The notes under the pieces: model-generated
The model's input: the letters and a program-made list of their open reading frames with translations, nothing else
Told to the model about the DNA's origin: nothing
Databases searched by the model: none
Shown here: in pieces, positions 33,764 to 44,100 of the stretch
How the letters are laid out: the number at the start of each line of letters is the position of its first letter
Position numbering within the stretch: position 1 is the stretch's first letter
Position numbers and translations under genes: made by a program
NCBI RefSeq assembly: GCF_003268395.1
Contig: NZ_LQXQ01000027.1
Location: 1-52,890, forward strand
From: Acinetobacter sp. CFCC 10889
Lineage (GTDB): Bacteria > Pseudomonadota > Gammaproteobacteria > Pseudomonadales > Moraxellaceae
Direction: 5' to 3'
DNA: 52,890 bases

Positions 33764-34714
33764 ATGATTAAGAATAAAAAAGTGAATTATAGACAAACCA
33801 TACTCGGTTTTGGATTGCTGAGCATGGTATGGACAGCGCATGCGGATGTTTTGGTTATTTTACCTGAAACAGGACCTTTGGCGCGAGCAAGTAGCAGTAT
33901 TAAACTGGGAATATCGACTGCATATCAGGCAATGGGTGCAAAAACAGTTTTAAAATTTGTTAATACTGACCAAAAAACCATGAGCGCAGTGTTAAAACAA
34001 AATGTAAATAAACAAACACAAATGATTATTGGACCTTTGGCACGGCAAGATGTAGAGGAAATCATCAAGCTTGCACCCAAAGTGCCCGTATTGGCTTTAA
34101 ACGAAGTGGCAATCAAACATCCCAATGTGATGCAATTTAGTTTGTCGAAAAATGATGACGCTGCAGCCTTAATTGATGCTATGCAAAATGATCAAGTTGC
34201 TAAACTATATATTTTTCAACAAGCTGAAACTGCTCAAGAGAATAAAGCCTTTTTTAATGCGGTATCTGAACAATTCAAAGGACAAATTGAATTGGTGAAT
34301 AATGTTCCTGCAAAAATGGTCAAAAGTGAAGGGCTATTATTGTTGGGTAATTATGCATGGATACGTCAAATCAAAAAATTACCTGTCCGTAATTTATATA
34401 TGCAAGCACTTGCTGTAGAGGACAGTCAGCCTTTACCTAAAGGGATCAAATTTTGTGATGTACCATCACTTTATATCGCTGATTGGAAAGATGTTTTAAT
34501 TGCCTATCAACAAAATCCAACACCTATGGCATATCAACGCTTATATGCATTTGGCGGGGATGCTTGGCAAATTACCCAAAGTTATTTAGAAAAATCTAAA
34601 CAAACTACGATTGATTTTAATGGGCGTACAGGCAAAATTCATATTGAAAATAACCGAGTGGATCGTCAGCCGATATGCTTTGTCAGCAATGGTAAAGGTT
34701 TGGCGGTCACTTAA
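33764..34714 (+). CDS. lpoA: LpoA (LppC) C-terminal domain protein, exported and short
   Basis: By position (between rsmI and yraN) and sequence this is the LpoA/LppC homologue, in E. coli the outer-membrane lipoprotein activator of PBP1A. Only the C-terminal periplasmic-binding-like domain is present: LVILPETGPLARASSSIKLG, QMIIGPLARQDVEEI and LYAFGGDAWQI. The family member in E. coli is about 678 aa, this one 316 aa, so the N-terminal TPR-like half is missing. The leader (ILGFGLLSMVWTAHA) ends in a normal signal peptidase I site with no lipobox Cys. A soluble periplasmic role is therefore inferred. AGGG precedes the ATG. Confidence 0.82.
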   Translation: MIKNKKVNYRQTILGFGLLSMVWTAHADVLVILPETGPLARASSSIKLGISTAYQAMGAKTVLKFVNTDQKTMSAVLKQNVNKQTQMIIGPLARQDVEEIIKLAPKVPVLALNEVAIKHPNVMQFSLSKNDDAAALIDAMQNDQVAKLYIFQQAETAQENKAFFNAVSEQFKGQIELVNNVPAKMVKSEGLLLLGNYAWIRQIKKLPVRNLYMQALAVEDSQPLPKGIKFCDVPSLYIADWKDVLIAYQQNPTPMAYQRLYAFGGDAWQITQSYLEKSKQTTIDFNGRTGKIHIENNRVDRQPICFVSNGKGLAVT

Positions 34715-34738
34715 GATCGTATTGTCGGAAAATAAAAT

Positions 34739-35173
34739 ATGAAATCTACGACTAAAACAGTACGACAACAATTGGGTGAATGGGCAGAACAAACGGCTCG
34801 TCATGTACTTGGGCAACAGGGCTATGTATGTCTAAGTCAAAATTATCATAGCCGTTTTGGTGAAATTGATTTAATTGCCCAAAAAGATAATGAGCTGATT
34901 TTTGTTGAAGTAAAAGCACGTGCAAAAACTGAATATGGTAATGCCTTAGAAGTGATTACCATTGCGAAACAACGCAAAATTTTGAAAACTGCCTTAATAT
35001 TTCTACAAGATCATGTAGAACTACAGGATTTATATTATCGTTTTGATGCAATTTGTTTTGATTTTCATCAAGAAATTGCAAAAAATGTACAGCATGACTT
35101 TTCTAAAATCTCGTATGATTTACAGTGGATTGAAAATGCATTTACTTTAGATGCAGACTTGATTAATCTGTGA
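34739..35173 (+). CDS. yraN: YraN / UPF0102 endonuclease-like protein
   Basis: This 144-aa protein has the restriction-endonuclease-like fold of the UPF0102 family, with [17 protein letters not shown] at the N-terminus and the D-(E)xK type core [20 protein letters not shown] (about residues 41-60). Biochemical function is not established. It lies 24 bp after lpoA and 66 bp before the BON-domain lipoprotein gene, in the conserved lpoA-yraN-(diaA)-dolP order; diaA is absent here. Confidence 0.95.
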   Translation: MKSTTKTVRQQLGEWAEQTARHVLGQQGYVCLSQNYHSRFGEIDLIAQKDNELIFVEVKARAKTEYGNALEVITIAKQRKILKTALIFLQDHVELQDLYYRFDAICFDFHQEIAKNVQHDFSKISYDLQWIENAFTLDADLINL

Positions 35174-35238
35174 GTGAAATTTAGGCGTAGCAGCTTAAAA
35201 AATATAGAAATAACGATTTCAATGAGGAGTCTTGCTGA

Positions 35239-35925
35239 GTGTTAAACCGAATTGTCATTACAATGTTGTGTGTAGCAAGTTTATCTGGATGTGCAAGCTT
35301 CATTTCTGGTGGTACAGGCAGTATGCCAGTCGGCACAGAAAGTGGAGTGAGATCATTAGGTCAGGTATTTATTGATTCTTCCATTGAACGTACTGCAAAA
35401 ATTAATTTATATAAATTAGATGCGAGGTTTAAACAATCTCGTGTCAATATCAACAGTTTTCACAGCAATGTATTGCTTACAGGACAAGTGCCTGATGCGC
35501 ATTTAAAACAACTTGCTGAAGATAATGTGCGTGCGATGAGCGATGTAAAAGCGGTACATAACTATATTACTGTGGGCGATCAGATTAGTTATAACACCAT
35601 CATGCAAGATGCATCTGTCACAGCAAATACCCGTGGTTTGATCATGAAAGCACCTGTTGTATCCGATAATAAAGTATTGGTGCATACTGAAGATGGGGTG
35701 TTGTATGTCATGGGGCGTTTAAACAATGCTGAAAGTGATGACTTAAATGATGTGCTACAAAAAGTTGGAAATATCACCAAAATAGTCGCACTTTTGGATA
35801 ATGTAGAGTTGGCGAATCGTCAAATTCAAAGTTCATCTTTTACTGCGCCTGTGGGAGCAAATGTTCAACCTGATGTGCAAACACCAGTTGCTATTGATCC
35901 AGATGCTGTAGAGCCGAGTAATTAA
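35239..35925 (+). CDS. dolP: BON-domain outer-membrane lipoprotein (DolP/YraP-like)
   Basis: DolP-type lipoproteins support outer-membrane integrity. The GTG start at 35239 follows GAGGAG and leads into a lipoprotein signal ending LSGC, with the lipidated Cys at residue 18. Two BON domains follow, roughly residues 48-115 (INLYKLDARFKQSRVNINSF) and 125-195 (DNKVLVHTEDGVLYVMGRL). The C-terminal tail is Pro/Val-rich and probably disordered. Length (228 aa) is a little more than E. coli DolP. Its stop codon overlaps the ATG of the next gene as TAATG. Confidence 0.92.
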   Translation: MLNRIVITMLCVASLSGCASFISGGTGSMPVGTESGVRSLGQVFIDSSIERTAKINLYKLDARFKQSRVNINSFHSNVLLTGQVPDAHLKQLAEDNVRAMSDVKAVHNYITVGDQISYNTIMQDASVTANTRGLIMKAPVVSDNKVLVHTEDGVLYVMGRLNNAESDDLNDVLQKVGNITKIVALLDNVELANRQIQSSSFTAPVGANVQPDVQTPVAIDPDAVEPSN

Positions 35926-36811
35926 TGCTTATTCGTAATTTTCAAGACAAGCAACAGCAAGTGCTGAAAAAATCCAAGCGCTGAAAGCATTTTATGCTGA
36001 TTTTCGTTTATATGATCTTGCCAGTATTACGATTAATGGTTTGACCTCTAAAAAAGGTTATCAATTCCAATCTAATATTGCTTATGGTTTAAAGGCGAGA
36101 CAACGCTTGGATTTGTATATTTCCAAGAAAAAGCAAAATAAACCTCTGATTGTATTTGTACATGGAGGGGCTTGGAGTCATGGTGACAAAAGTGCCTACA
36201 AGTTTGTTGGTGAGGCTTTTAGTCGCTATGGTTATGATGTTGCGGTATTGAATTATCATCTTGCACCACAGTTTAAGTTTCCAACTTATGTAGATGACTT
36301 GGCGATTGCGTTGAATTTTTTAGAACAGCAGCAGGTTAAACTGGGTATTTCAACACAAAATATTGCCTTGATGGGACATTCTGCGGGGGCATTTAATATT
36401 GCATCATTGCTATATAATCCTAAACGCTTTCAGTCACCTATAAAAACACGTATTAAAGCGATTATTGGTATTGCAGGACCTTATCATTTTGATTATAAAG
36501 GCGATCCTTTGGCTGAAGATGCTTTTGATCAAGATGTGCCATATCAACATGTGATGCCCTATTATTTTGTTGAAAAAAATGAAGTGCAGCATTATTTGTT
36601 CTTGGCTGAAAATGATCAGATTGTGAAAGAAAATAATAGTTTAGATTTAAAAAAGCAGTTAGAAGCTCTTGGAAATCATTGTCAAATTCATGTCATTCCA
36701 AAAACAGGGCATGTTTCGATAATGGGGAGTGTCTCAAGCCTATTTAGCCGTTTTTATCGTACCCGTACTGAGATCATCAAAGCTTTGGATCAGACTTTTA
36801 AAGATATTTAA
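35925..36811 (+). pseudogene. Alpha/beta hydrolase (HSL/BD-FAE-like), frameshifted near the start
   Basis: The main frame encodes an alpha/beta hydrolase with the oxyanion motif FVHGGAWSHGDKS, nucleophile GHSAGAFN, an acid in LAENDQIVK and the catalytic His in KTGHVSIMG. In that frame there is no ATG or ribosome binding site; the only late start is a TTG at 36041 that would cut the protein. A start codon at 35925 overlaps the dolP stop (TAATG) and gives MLIRNFQDK before leaving the frame. Restoring one A in the ACAAG near 35948-35951 joins MLIRNFQDK to ATASAEKIQALKAFYADF, giving 295 aa. This looks like a one-base deletion, real or technical. Confidence 0.8.
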
Positions 36812-36828
36812 ATGAATTCACATATAGC

Positions 36829-36858
36829 AAAATGCCTGAGTTAATCAGGCATTTTTTT
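36829..36858. terminator. Bidirectional terminator
   Basis: AAAATGCCTGA and TCAGGCATTTT pair perfectly around a 5-nt loop, with a run of seven T on the plus strand. The nudC stop codon lies in the loop region. Confidence 0.88.
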
Positions 36859-37608
36859 ATTGAAAATTACATGTTCTATCATGGCGTGGGCGATACTGCC
36901 AGCAAATGGAATTTCAGGCAGTGCATCAAATTTAAAGAATTTGGCATCACTGATTTCTTCTTCTTGTAACACAATATCACCTGACTCATATTCTGCTTTA
37001 AACGCTAACATGAGATTACTTGGAAAAGGCCATGGCTGGCTGGCTAAGTATTGAATATTTTTAACTTTTATCCCAACTTCTTCAAGTGTTTCACGTGCTA
37101 CAGCTTCTTCAAGAGTCTCACCGACTTCGACAAAACCTGCGATTAAACCATACATGTTGCTCGTGTTCTTGGCATTTTTTGCCAGTAAAACTTCATCTTT
37201 ACCTCGTGTAATCACAGTGATGATACACGGTTGTACACGTGGATATTGATGGTAGCGGCATGCAGGGCAGACCATCGCATATTCGCTTGGATGAACCTCA
37301 GTTTCATGTCCACAATGGCTACAAAATTTATGATTACGGCGCCATTCTAAAAGTTGTAAAGCACGACTGGCTTGTTCAAATTGAACTTTTGTCCACTGTG
37401 AAATCAACTGACGAATCGGAACAAGTTGATAACCTTCAGGAATATTTTCCTCAATGAACAAATCTCGGGCAATGATCTGATCTCCTGAGCGAAACACCAA
37501 ATCACTTGCCAGTTGTTCAACTTCTGGAAGTTGGAAATGCTCATCTACCAAAAGTTGGTGATGATGGAAAATATAGGCAAGTGATAATTCAGTATTTTGC
37601 TCAGACAT
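36841..37608 (-). CDS. nudC: NAD+ diphosphatase / NAD-capped RNA decapping enzyme
   Basis: NudC hydrolyses NADH and removes NAD caps from RNA. A zinc ribbon (FCSHCG then CPACRYHQYPR, about residues 96-125) precedes the Nudix domain with the full box GFVEVGETLEEAVARETLEE, followed by the family-specific SQPWPFPSN motif. Length (255 aa) matches E. coli NudC (257). Its ATG overlaps the fimL stop codon by one base (TAATG), so translation is coupled to the upstream fimL gene. Confidence 0.95.
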   Translation of the reverse strand: MSEQNTELSLAYIFHHHQLLVDEHFQLPEVEQLASDLVFRSGDQIIARDLFIEENIPEGYQLVPIRQLISQWTKVQFEQASRALQLLEWRRNHKFCSHCGHETEVHPSEYAMVCPACRYHQYPRVQPCIITVITRGKDEVLLAKNAKNTSNMYGLIAGFVEVGETLEEAVARETLEEVGIKVKNIQYLASQPWPFPSNLMLAFKAEYESGDIVLQEEEISDAKFFKFDALPEIPFAGSIAHAMIEHVIFNKKMPD

Positions 37609-39251
37609 TAGGCAGTCGCTTTTAAGTTTTGGCTACTGCGTAATGCTATATCAAACATCGACTGTAAAACAGGTTGTTTGTTTTGCAAATTGTCAATCAT
37701 CATATCCGCACTTGCTAAAACTTCTAATAAAGATTGTACTTGTTGTGGATTTAACAAAGCTTGTTGAGCTAATTCATTTTCTACAAAATGTGCGCTGTCG
37801 AGTAAAGTTTTTTGACTTTCTTGTGAGCCTAAGAACAACATTGCACCACTGATTTCAGTTAGTTGAGCAGGAATATTGGCAATATTTTCATTATTTTGTT
37901 CAGAAATATATTGCACAAGTGCTTGACTAGTCGCATCAATTTGTAGCTTTGTTTCTGTGAGTAATACAGTATGTGCATCATCTAAGCGATCAAGTGAGAT
38001 TTGTAGATTATTGACACGAAGTTGTAGGCGATTAGAGGTGTAATTACGCTCTAAAATACCGATAGAGTTCATGGCAGATAAAATACTATTCATCAATTGT
38101 TGTGCGTAGTTTTCATTATTCAAAGAAGTATGATCTGACAATAATGCGGCTTGTTGTGTGAGTTCAGTTGCGGCTTCATTTAGGTTTAATACTTTGAAAA
38201 TATTGGCTAAAGCAAGCAATTTATCTTTGAGTTCAGCCGTTTTTTCATCTGACATATTTTGATAGTTATATTCAATGTCATTACGGATTTCACTCATTTC
38301 ATCAGTAATGAGTTTGCTTGCAGTATGAATCGTTTCAAAGTCTGGTCCATACAAATGACGACTAAATACTTGAAGTTGATTATCTGTTAAAATATCATCG
38401 CCTGCATTGATTTTTTCACGTAAATATTGTGCTAAATCATTATCTTGGCTAATACATAAACTGAGAATATTGGCAATGGCAAGAGTGTCGACATTGAATT
38501 GCTGTGGGTCTGTAAAGAATGCAGCAATATGTGTTTCAATTTGAATCAGTGTACGTAAACGTGCATCACTGAGAATTGTATCTTCAAGGCTTTGTAAAGC
38601 ATTGGCAGCCAATTTCCAATATTGAGCGCTCGGTGTATTTTCCGATAGATGCGAAAGATATGTTCCAACGAGTTGAAAACCTTGAAAATCAAGTGCAGTT
38701 TCTTGTTGTTTGAGTAGATTGTTCAAGCAAATTTTATAAAGTTTATGTACATAAGTAGATTTTTCAAGTTCAGGTGCAGCAGCAAGTTCCAATTCAGGAA
38801 CAACGCAATCTAATAATGGTGCAATATTTTCACCTTCTTGGGTGAGCGTTTTACCTAAGGCTAATTCTAAACGGTTTAAAGTATCTAATAAAAACTGATG
38901 TACTTTGACTTCACGTAAGCAGGTAAACTCAACGAAACGTTTCAACATCGTTGTCCCTTCACTTAACGCAAGGACATCTGAAGTTTTAATGTTTTGTGGA
39001 TCTTGCATAATTTTACGCATCAGTTCAGCAGCGTATTCAGTCAGTTGTGCCAATTGGGGCATATTAATCAAACGAATGACATGCGCACATTGTTCAAACT
39101 GATTGAGTGCATCATCAATACCAAAAGGCAAGGTTTGATCTTCAACCAAACTGCTGACAGCGGACTCAACCAATTGAATCGAGTTATCCACTTCATTTTT
39201 TATTATTAATAAAGCCGTTGGATCAAAATAAATTGATGTTTGATAAGACAT
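37608..39251 (-). CDS. fimL: FimL-like twitching motility/chemotaxis regulator
   Basis: This 547-aa cytoplasmic protein is all-helical and has no enzymatic motif. Its start (SYQTSIYFDPTALLIIKNEV) and the helical bundle with TEYAAELMRKIMQDP resemble the N-terminal Hpt-like domains of ChpA/PilL and the regulator FimL, which links the Pil-Chp system to type IV pili and cAMP signalling in Pseudomonas. There is no HisKA or CheW domain. The ATG at 39251 has CAGGGGG upstream, and the frame extends only one codon further. It is coupled to nudC. Family assignment is by overall pattern and genomic plausibility, not by a catalytic motif. Confidence 0.75.
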   Translation of the reverse strand: MSYQTSIYFDPTALLIIKNEVDNSIQLVESAVSSLVEDQTLPFGIDDALNQFEQCAHVIRLINMPQLAQLTEYAAELMRKIMQDPQNIKTSDVLALSEGTTMLKRFVEFTCLREVKVHQFLLDTLNRLELALGKTLTQEGENIAPLLDCVVPELELAAAPELEKSTYVHKLYKICLNNLLKQQETALDFQGFQLVGTYLSHLSENTPSAQYWKLAANALQSLEDTILSDARLRTLIQIETHIAAFFTDPQQFNVDTLAIANILSLCISQDNDLAQYLREKINAGDDILTDNQLQVFSRHLYGPDFETIHTASKLITDEMSEIRNDIEYNYQNMSDEKTAELKDKLLALANIFKVLNLNEAATELTQQAALLSDHTSLNNENYAQQLMNSILSAMNSIGILERNYTSNRLQLRVNNLQISLDRLDDAHTVLLTETKLQIDATSQALVQYISEQNNENIANIPAQLTEISGAMLFLGSQESQKTLLDSAHFVENELAQQALLNPQQVQSLLEVLASADMMIDNLQNKQPVLQSMFDIALRSSQNLKATA

Positions 39252-39502
39252 CAAAGCCCCCTGATAAAAAATACATGTTTTAGTTTTTTAGTCTTTATAA
39301 TAAAGACTAATTTTTAGATTTTAATATCGCTTAAATGCAGATATTTTACAATAGACTTGTGCCATCATTCCCTAATGTTTCTGTGTTCTATATGTGAATT
39401 GCATGTGATTTATCCAAAAGTGATATCTCACAATCATGGTGATCGAATAATTAGTTCATCACAAGCAGATCGGTTAATATTATATCATTGTATGAAATGA
39501 TA

Positions 39503-40933
39503 TTACTGTGCAAAGATACAAGCTGCACCATTTTTCTTTTGATATTCATTGATCCATGCTTGGTGTGCTGCAAGTTCTTCTTCCGAAGCTAAAATGACAG
39601 GGGCATCTAGCTCAATTTTTTGACGGACTTGTGTGTCATTGGAAAATTCTGCTGAGTTCGAGAGAGCATCCATATCAAAAGATACTTGTCCACCCGTCAT
39701 TGCGAGATAAACGTCAGATAAAATCTCCGCATCAAGCAATGCACCATGGAATGTACGATCTCGTTGAGGAATTTCATAGCGACGAACTAAGGCATCTAAG
39801 GAGTTTTTTTGTCCTGGATGTTTACTTTTCGCCATAGCCAAGGTATCTGTGACGCTACAGACTTCAGACAAAGCCACAAAGCCACTACGTTTAAACTCCA
39901 TATCTAAGAAGTTCATATCGAAGCTTGCATTATGTGCAATGATTTCGCTGCCTTTTAAATAGTCAAATAAGACTTGGGCAATCTCGTCATATTTAGGTTT
40001 ATCTTTTAAGAAATCATCAGTGATGCCGTGAATTGCTTCAGAGTCACCAACAGGTTTTTCAGGGTTAATGTAAATGTGAATTGAACTGCCTGTGAGTTTG
40101 CGATTAATCATTTCAATCGCACCGACCTCAATAATTCGATCGCTGTCTTGGAAATAAAATCCCGTGGTTTCTGTATCCAAAATCAGTTGTCGTGGACCTT
40201 CTATATCAAGTTTCTTCGGGGTAATCACAATCTGTGGATGTGATGACATTGCAGTGTTAAGATTTTCATCTGCATTGAATGGTACGCTAGATGCTGCTAT
40301 TTGTTGTGAATATGTTTCAGTGGTGACATGATCATCCTGATTTATTTCATTATTTTCAAACTCTTCAGAGATGTCTTCTTCAGCCAAATCAAAACCAAAG
40401 GGATCATCTAAAAGCCAGTCTTTTTCAACTTTTTTTTTATCTTCGCTCATTGGTTTAGGTGCCTGTGTTGCTGATTTTTGAATGGTGGTAATTTGTGGTG
40501 TTGTAATGCCTTTGGCTGTATTTGCAGCCCCTAAATTGGCAAGTTGATCTGCCATTTCATTGCCTGCATGTCCCGCATGTCCTTTGATCCAATTCCATTC
40601 TATTTCACGCCCTTGACAGGTTGCATCAAGCTCTTTCCATAGGTCTGGGTTTTTGACATCTTTCCAGTTTTTCTTTTTCCAATTTTCGATCCATTCGGTA
40701 ATGCCACGTTTGACGTAGTTTGAATCTGTCCAAAGGGTCAATTTTGCATCTTTCGGACAAAAGGCAATGCCTTGAATCGCTGCTGCAAGTTCCATGCGAT
40801 TATTGGTTGTCTCAAGTTCACCACCACAGAGTTTATGTTCTTCTGTTGCTGTAATGATGTATGCACCCCAACCACCGAGTCCAGGGTTGCCTTTGCATGC
40901 ACCATCTACATAAAGTGTGATTGTTTGAGACAT
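39503..40933 (-). CDS. rnhA-dnaQ: Fused RNase HI and DNA polymerase III epsilon subunit
   Basis: One ORF joins two replication enzymes. Residues 1-145 are RNase HI, with the DEDD catalytic set visible: YVDGACKGNPGLGGWG, ETTNNRMELAAA, LWTDSNYVKRG and GHAGHAGNEMADQLAN. A hydrophilic linker of about 110 residues follows. Residues 255-430 are the epsilon 3'-5' exonuclease with LILDTETTGF, HNASFDMNFLD and HGALLDAEILSDVY. This fusion is known in Acinetobacter; in E. coli the genes are adjacent and divergent. The preferred ATG is 40933 (476 aa); the frame opens 4 codons earlier. The 247-bp gap to fimL holds only AT-rich sequence. Confidence 0.96.
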   Translation of the reverse strand: MSQTITLYVDGACKGNPGLGGWGAYIITATEEHKLCGGELETTNNRMELAAAIQGIAFCPKDAKLTLWTDSNYVKRGITEWIENWKKKNWKDVKNPDLWKELDATCQGREIEWNWIKGHAGHAGNEMADQLANLGAANTAKGITTPQITTIQKSATQAPKPMSEDKKKVEKDWLLDDPFGFDLAEEDISEEFENNEINQDDHVTTETYSQQIAASSVPFNADENLNTAMSSHPQIVITPKKLDIEGPRQLILDTETTGFYFQDSDRIIEVGAIEMINRKLTGSSIHIYINPEKPVGDSEAIHGITDDFLKDKPKYDEIAQVLFDYLKGSEIIAHNASFDMNFLDMEFKRSGFVALSEVCSVTDTLAMAKSKHPGQKNSLDALVRRYEIPQRDRTFHGALLDAEILSDVYLAMTGGQVSFDMDALSNSAEFSNDTQVRQKIELDAPVILASEEELAAHQAWINEYQKKNGAACIFAQ

Positions 40934-41151
40934 AATGATAACCAATGAAATTGAATTTAGTGTTGAACATAAGGGACTAAGAATTTATTGTATACGCAAA
41001 TCACGCTTTTCTACGCTTAGAACGGCGATTTTTTTAATTTTTTGTAACATTTGTAGGCAATTTGCTTGCAATAAGTGCCTTGTATGAGTGAGATGCTCTA
41101 CTAAAATGGCACGGATAAAATAATTTACTATATTGATGTTCGGAACCCTGT

Positions 41152-44100
41152 ATGTCTAAACCAACCACTCTTACGTGGCAGCCCAATTCTTCTGCGTTAT
41201 TTAAATTATCATTCATGACATCAGCACTAGCTGCCATTGGGTTAATGACAGGGTGTACTTCTTCACAAACTGTGAGCAAACCACAAACCACAAAACAAAC
41301 AGGTATGCTAGATGCAAGCAGTTTAGATTCCTTAGAGGATTTATTGTCTGCGACCGATATGCGCGCAGTAGAAGGTGATCGTTTACTCATTTTAAAACAT
41401 GGTGATGTCTGGAAACGTATGTCCGTTGGTTTTAAAATGAATGAAGATCATTGGGACCCACGTATTGATGCACAGCGTAGTTGGTTTGCTGCACGGCAGC
41501 CATATATTGATCGCTTGAGTGCCCGTGCATCTCGCTATTTGTACCATACGGTGAAAGAAGCTGAGCGCCGTGGTTTGCCAACAGAGTTAGCATTATTACC
41601 GATTATTGAGAGTTCTTATGACCCTGCCGCAACCAGTAGTGCAGCTGCAGCAGGGATGTGGCAGTTTATTCCAAGTACAGGGAAAATTTACGGTTTACGA
41701 CAAACGAGTGCTTATGATGGTCGCCGTGATGTTGTTGAATCAACCCGTGCCGCTTATGAGTTTTTAGGGAGTTTATATAATCAGTTTGGTTCTTGGGAGT
41801 TGGCACTGGCTGCATATAATGCAGGTCCGGGGCGTATTCAACAAGCCATTAATCGTAATGAAGCGGCAGGTTTACCTACAGATTACTGGTCACTGCGTTT
41901 ACCACAAGAAACTATGAACTATGTACCACGTTTCTTGGCAGTTGCTCAAATTATTAAAAGTCCACAAAAATATGGTGTAACCTTACCACCAATTGCCAAT
42001 CGTCCACATTTTAGAGAAGTTTCTGTCCCTGCGGGTGCGCAGTTAAACCAAATTGCAGCAATGACAGGTTTAAGTCGTGCTGAATTGTATGCTTTAAATC
42101 CAGGTCATCGTGGTGAAATTGTTGATGTTTCTAGCCCGATGAAAATTTTGATTCCTGCGGATTTAAATCCAAATATTGATGCAAATTACAAAATTTACAG
42201 TCTAGTTCTGGCGGGTATTGGGCAAGTAGTGCACCGACGTATGTGCCTGCACCAACTTACGTTCCAGCCAATACAGGTATGCCAATTGTTCCAGCAACAA
42301 CCAATCCACCTGTATTAACCGCAAGTACTACACCTGTTCAGCCTGTTAAACCTGCTGCAACGACAACGGTAGCGACAGTAACTACTGCACCGAGTACGTT
42401 GAAAACGACACCTCAAGGTTCTTCTGCTTTAGCTGCGTTTGCTGCTGATGCAACTGTGCCTAGTGCACCACGCATTCCTGTAGCAGTAACACAGGCAACC
42501 AACGTGAAACCTGTGGTTACAGAGCCACCATTGTCTGCTCGTGAACTTGAGCAAATTACTGCTGCTGTGAAAGCAGAAGATGCTCAAGTGACTGTGAAAC
42601 AAGTGGCTGAGCCGCAAGCAACACAAGCTGAAAAAGACGAAGTCGTTAAAGAAATCAAAGCCATTGCACCACAAGGTACAGAAATTGTGGATCCTTATGA
42701 TGGTAAAATTAAGCTTACTGCAATCCAAACCAGTCAATCTGTTGCAGAACAACAGGGTCGAGAAAATACAGTAGGCTTTGCTTATCCAAAAGGTTTGGCA
42801 GAACCAGCAGCAGTGACTTCTGATGAAGCAAAATTAAACCAAGACAAAAAGTTTGCAAAAACTGAAAGTGAAGTTGTGGTTGTACCACCAACGGGTAAGC
42901 GTAGTACATATACAGTTTTATCTGGTGATACATTAGCAACGATTGCCATGAAAAATGGTGTGAACTGGCGTGACATTGCTAAATGGAATCAAGTTGATCC
43001 AAATGGAACTTTATTTGTGGGCGCAACATTATATTTATATGATGCTAAACCACAAGAAGTTGAAGCACCTGCGAAAAAAGCGGAGAGTACACCTGCAACA
43101 TATGTGGTAAAAGCCAATGACAGCCTAACAGGTGTTGCTAATCAATTTAATTTATCAGTGTCACAATTGGCAAGTTATAATAATTTAACGACGACAAGTA
43201 ATTTATTTGTTGGTCAAAAACTTAATTTAAAAGACAATGGCGATGATAAGCTTTCAGCACTGAATAAAACTTTAGTGCGTTCAGATACCAGCAAACCTGA
43301 AGCAAAAATTAAAACCAAACCTTATGTGGTAAAACGTGGTGAATATTTAAAAGTCATTGCAGATCGTTATGCGCTATCAGTGCAGGAGTTAGCAGATTTA
43401 ACCCCGGGCTTAGAAGTCGGGAACTTATTTGTTGGACAAAAAATCAATGTCCCTATGCAAGAAGTTGAACAACATGTTGAAAAAATTGAATCTAAAGTTG
43501 TAGACCAAACTAAGTTTAAAAATGTTCAAGCTGAAACGCGTTATAAAACTGAAAATTATCATGTGAAAAGTGGCGATACTTTATCGAGTATTGCTGTGCA
43601 GTCGAAGATCAGCTTATCGGAGCTTGCTGAGTTAAATAATCTATCAATATCAAAAGGTTTATTGGTTGGGCAAACAATTAAAGTACCTGAAGGAAGTACA
43701 GTTCCAGACAATTATACTGTGCAGTCAGGTGATAGCCTAAGCAGTGTAGCCAGCAAATATAATATGTCTGTTAGTCAAATTGCTGATTTAAATGGTATAA
43801 ATAGCAATGCAGGCTTGTTTGTTGGGCAAAAAATAAAACTGTCTGGTGAACCTGTTCAAGCTAAAAATAAACAGGTTGAACCTGAAGAAGTGGTTAACAA
43901 TAGTCGTACTGCTGAAAAAGATATTCATGTGGTCAAAGCAGGTGATACAATCGCTTCAGTGGCTAAAAAATACCATTTACAAGTGGCTTTTTTAACTGAG
44001 TTGAATGGTTTGTCTAAAAATGCCAAATTACGTGCAGGACAGCGTTTAAAAATTGATGGGGAATTGCCCAGTAAAAGCTCAGTATCTAAAGAAACAGAGA

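Noticed and set aside
33764..34714. Considered whether lpoA had been truncated by a frameshift
   Set aside because: The gene begins with its own signal peptide and ribosome binding site right next to rsmI, leaving no space for a missing N-terminal half.
39482..39503. ATATCATT/AATGATAT hairpin at the rnhA-dnaQ stop as a terminator
   Set aside because: The stem is AT-only, includes the stop codon and is not followed by a T-run on the gene's strand.
41034..41390. A 118-codon minus-strand ORF opposite the mltD start
   Set aside because: It is antisense to the conserved lipoprotein leader of MltD and lacks any recognisable start signal.
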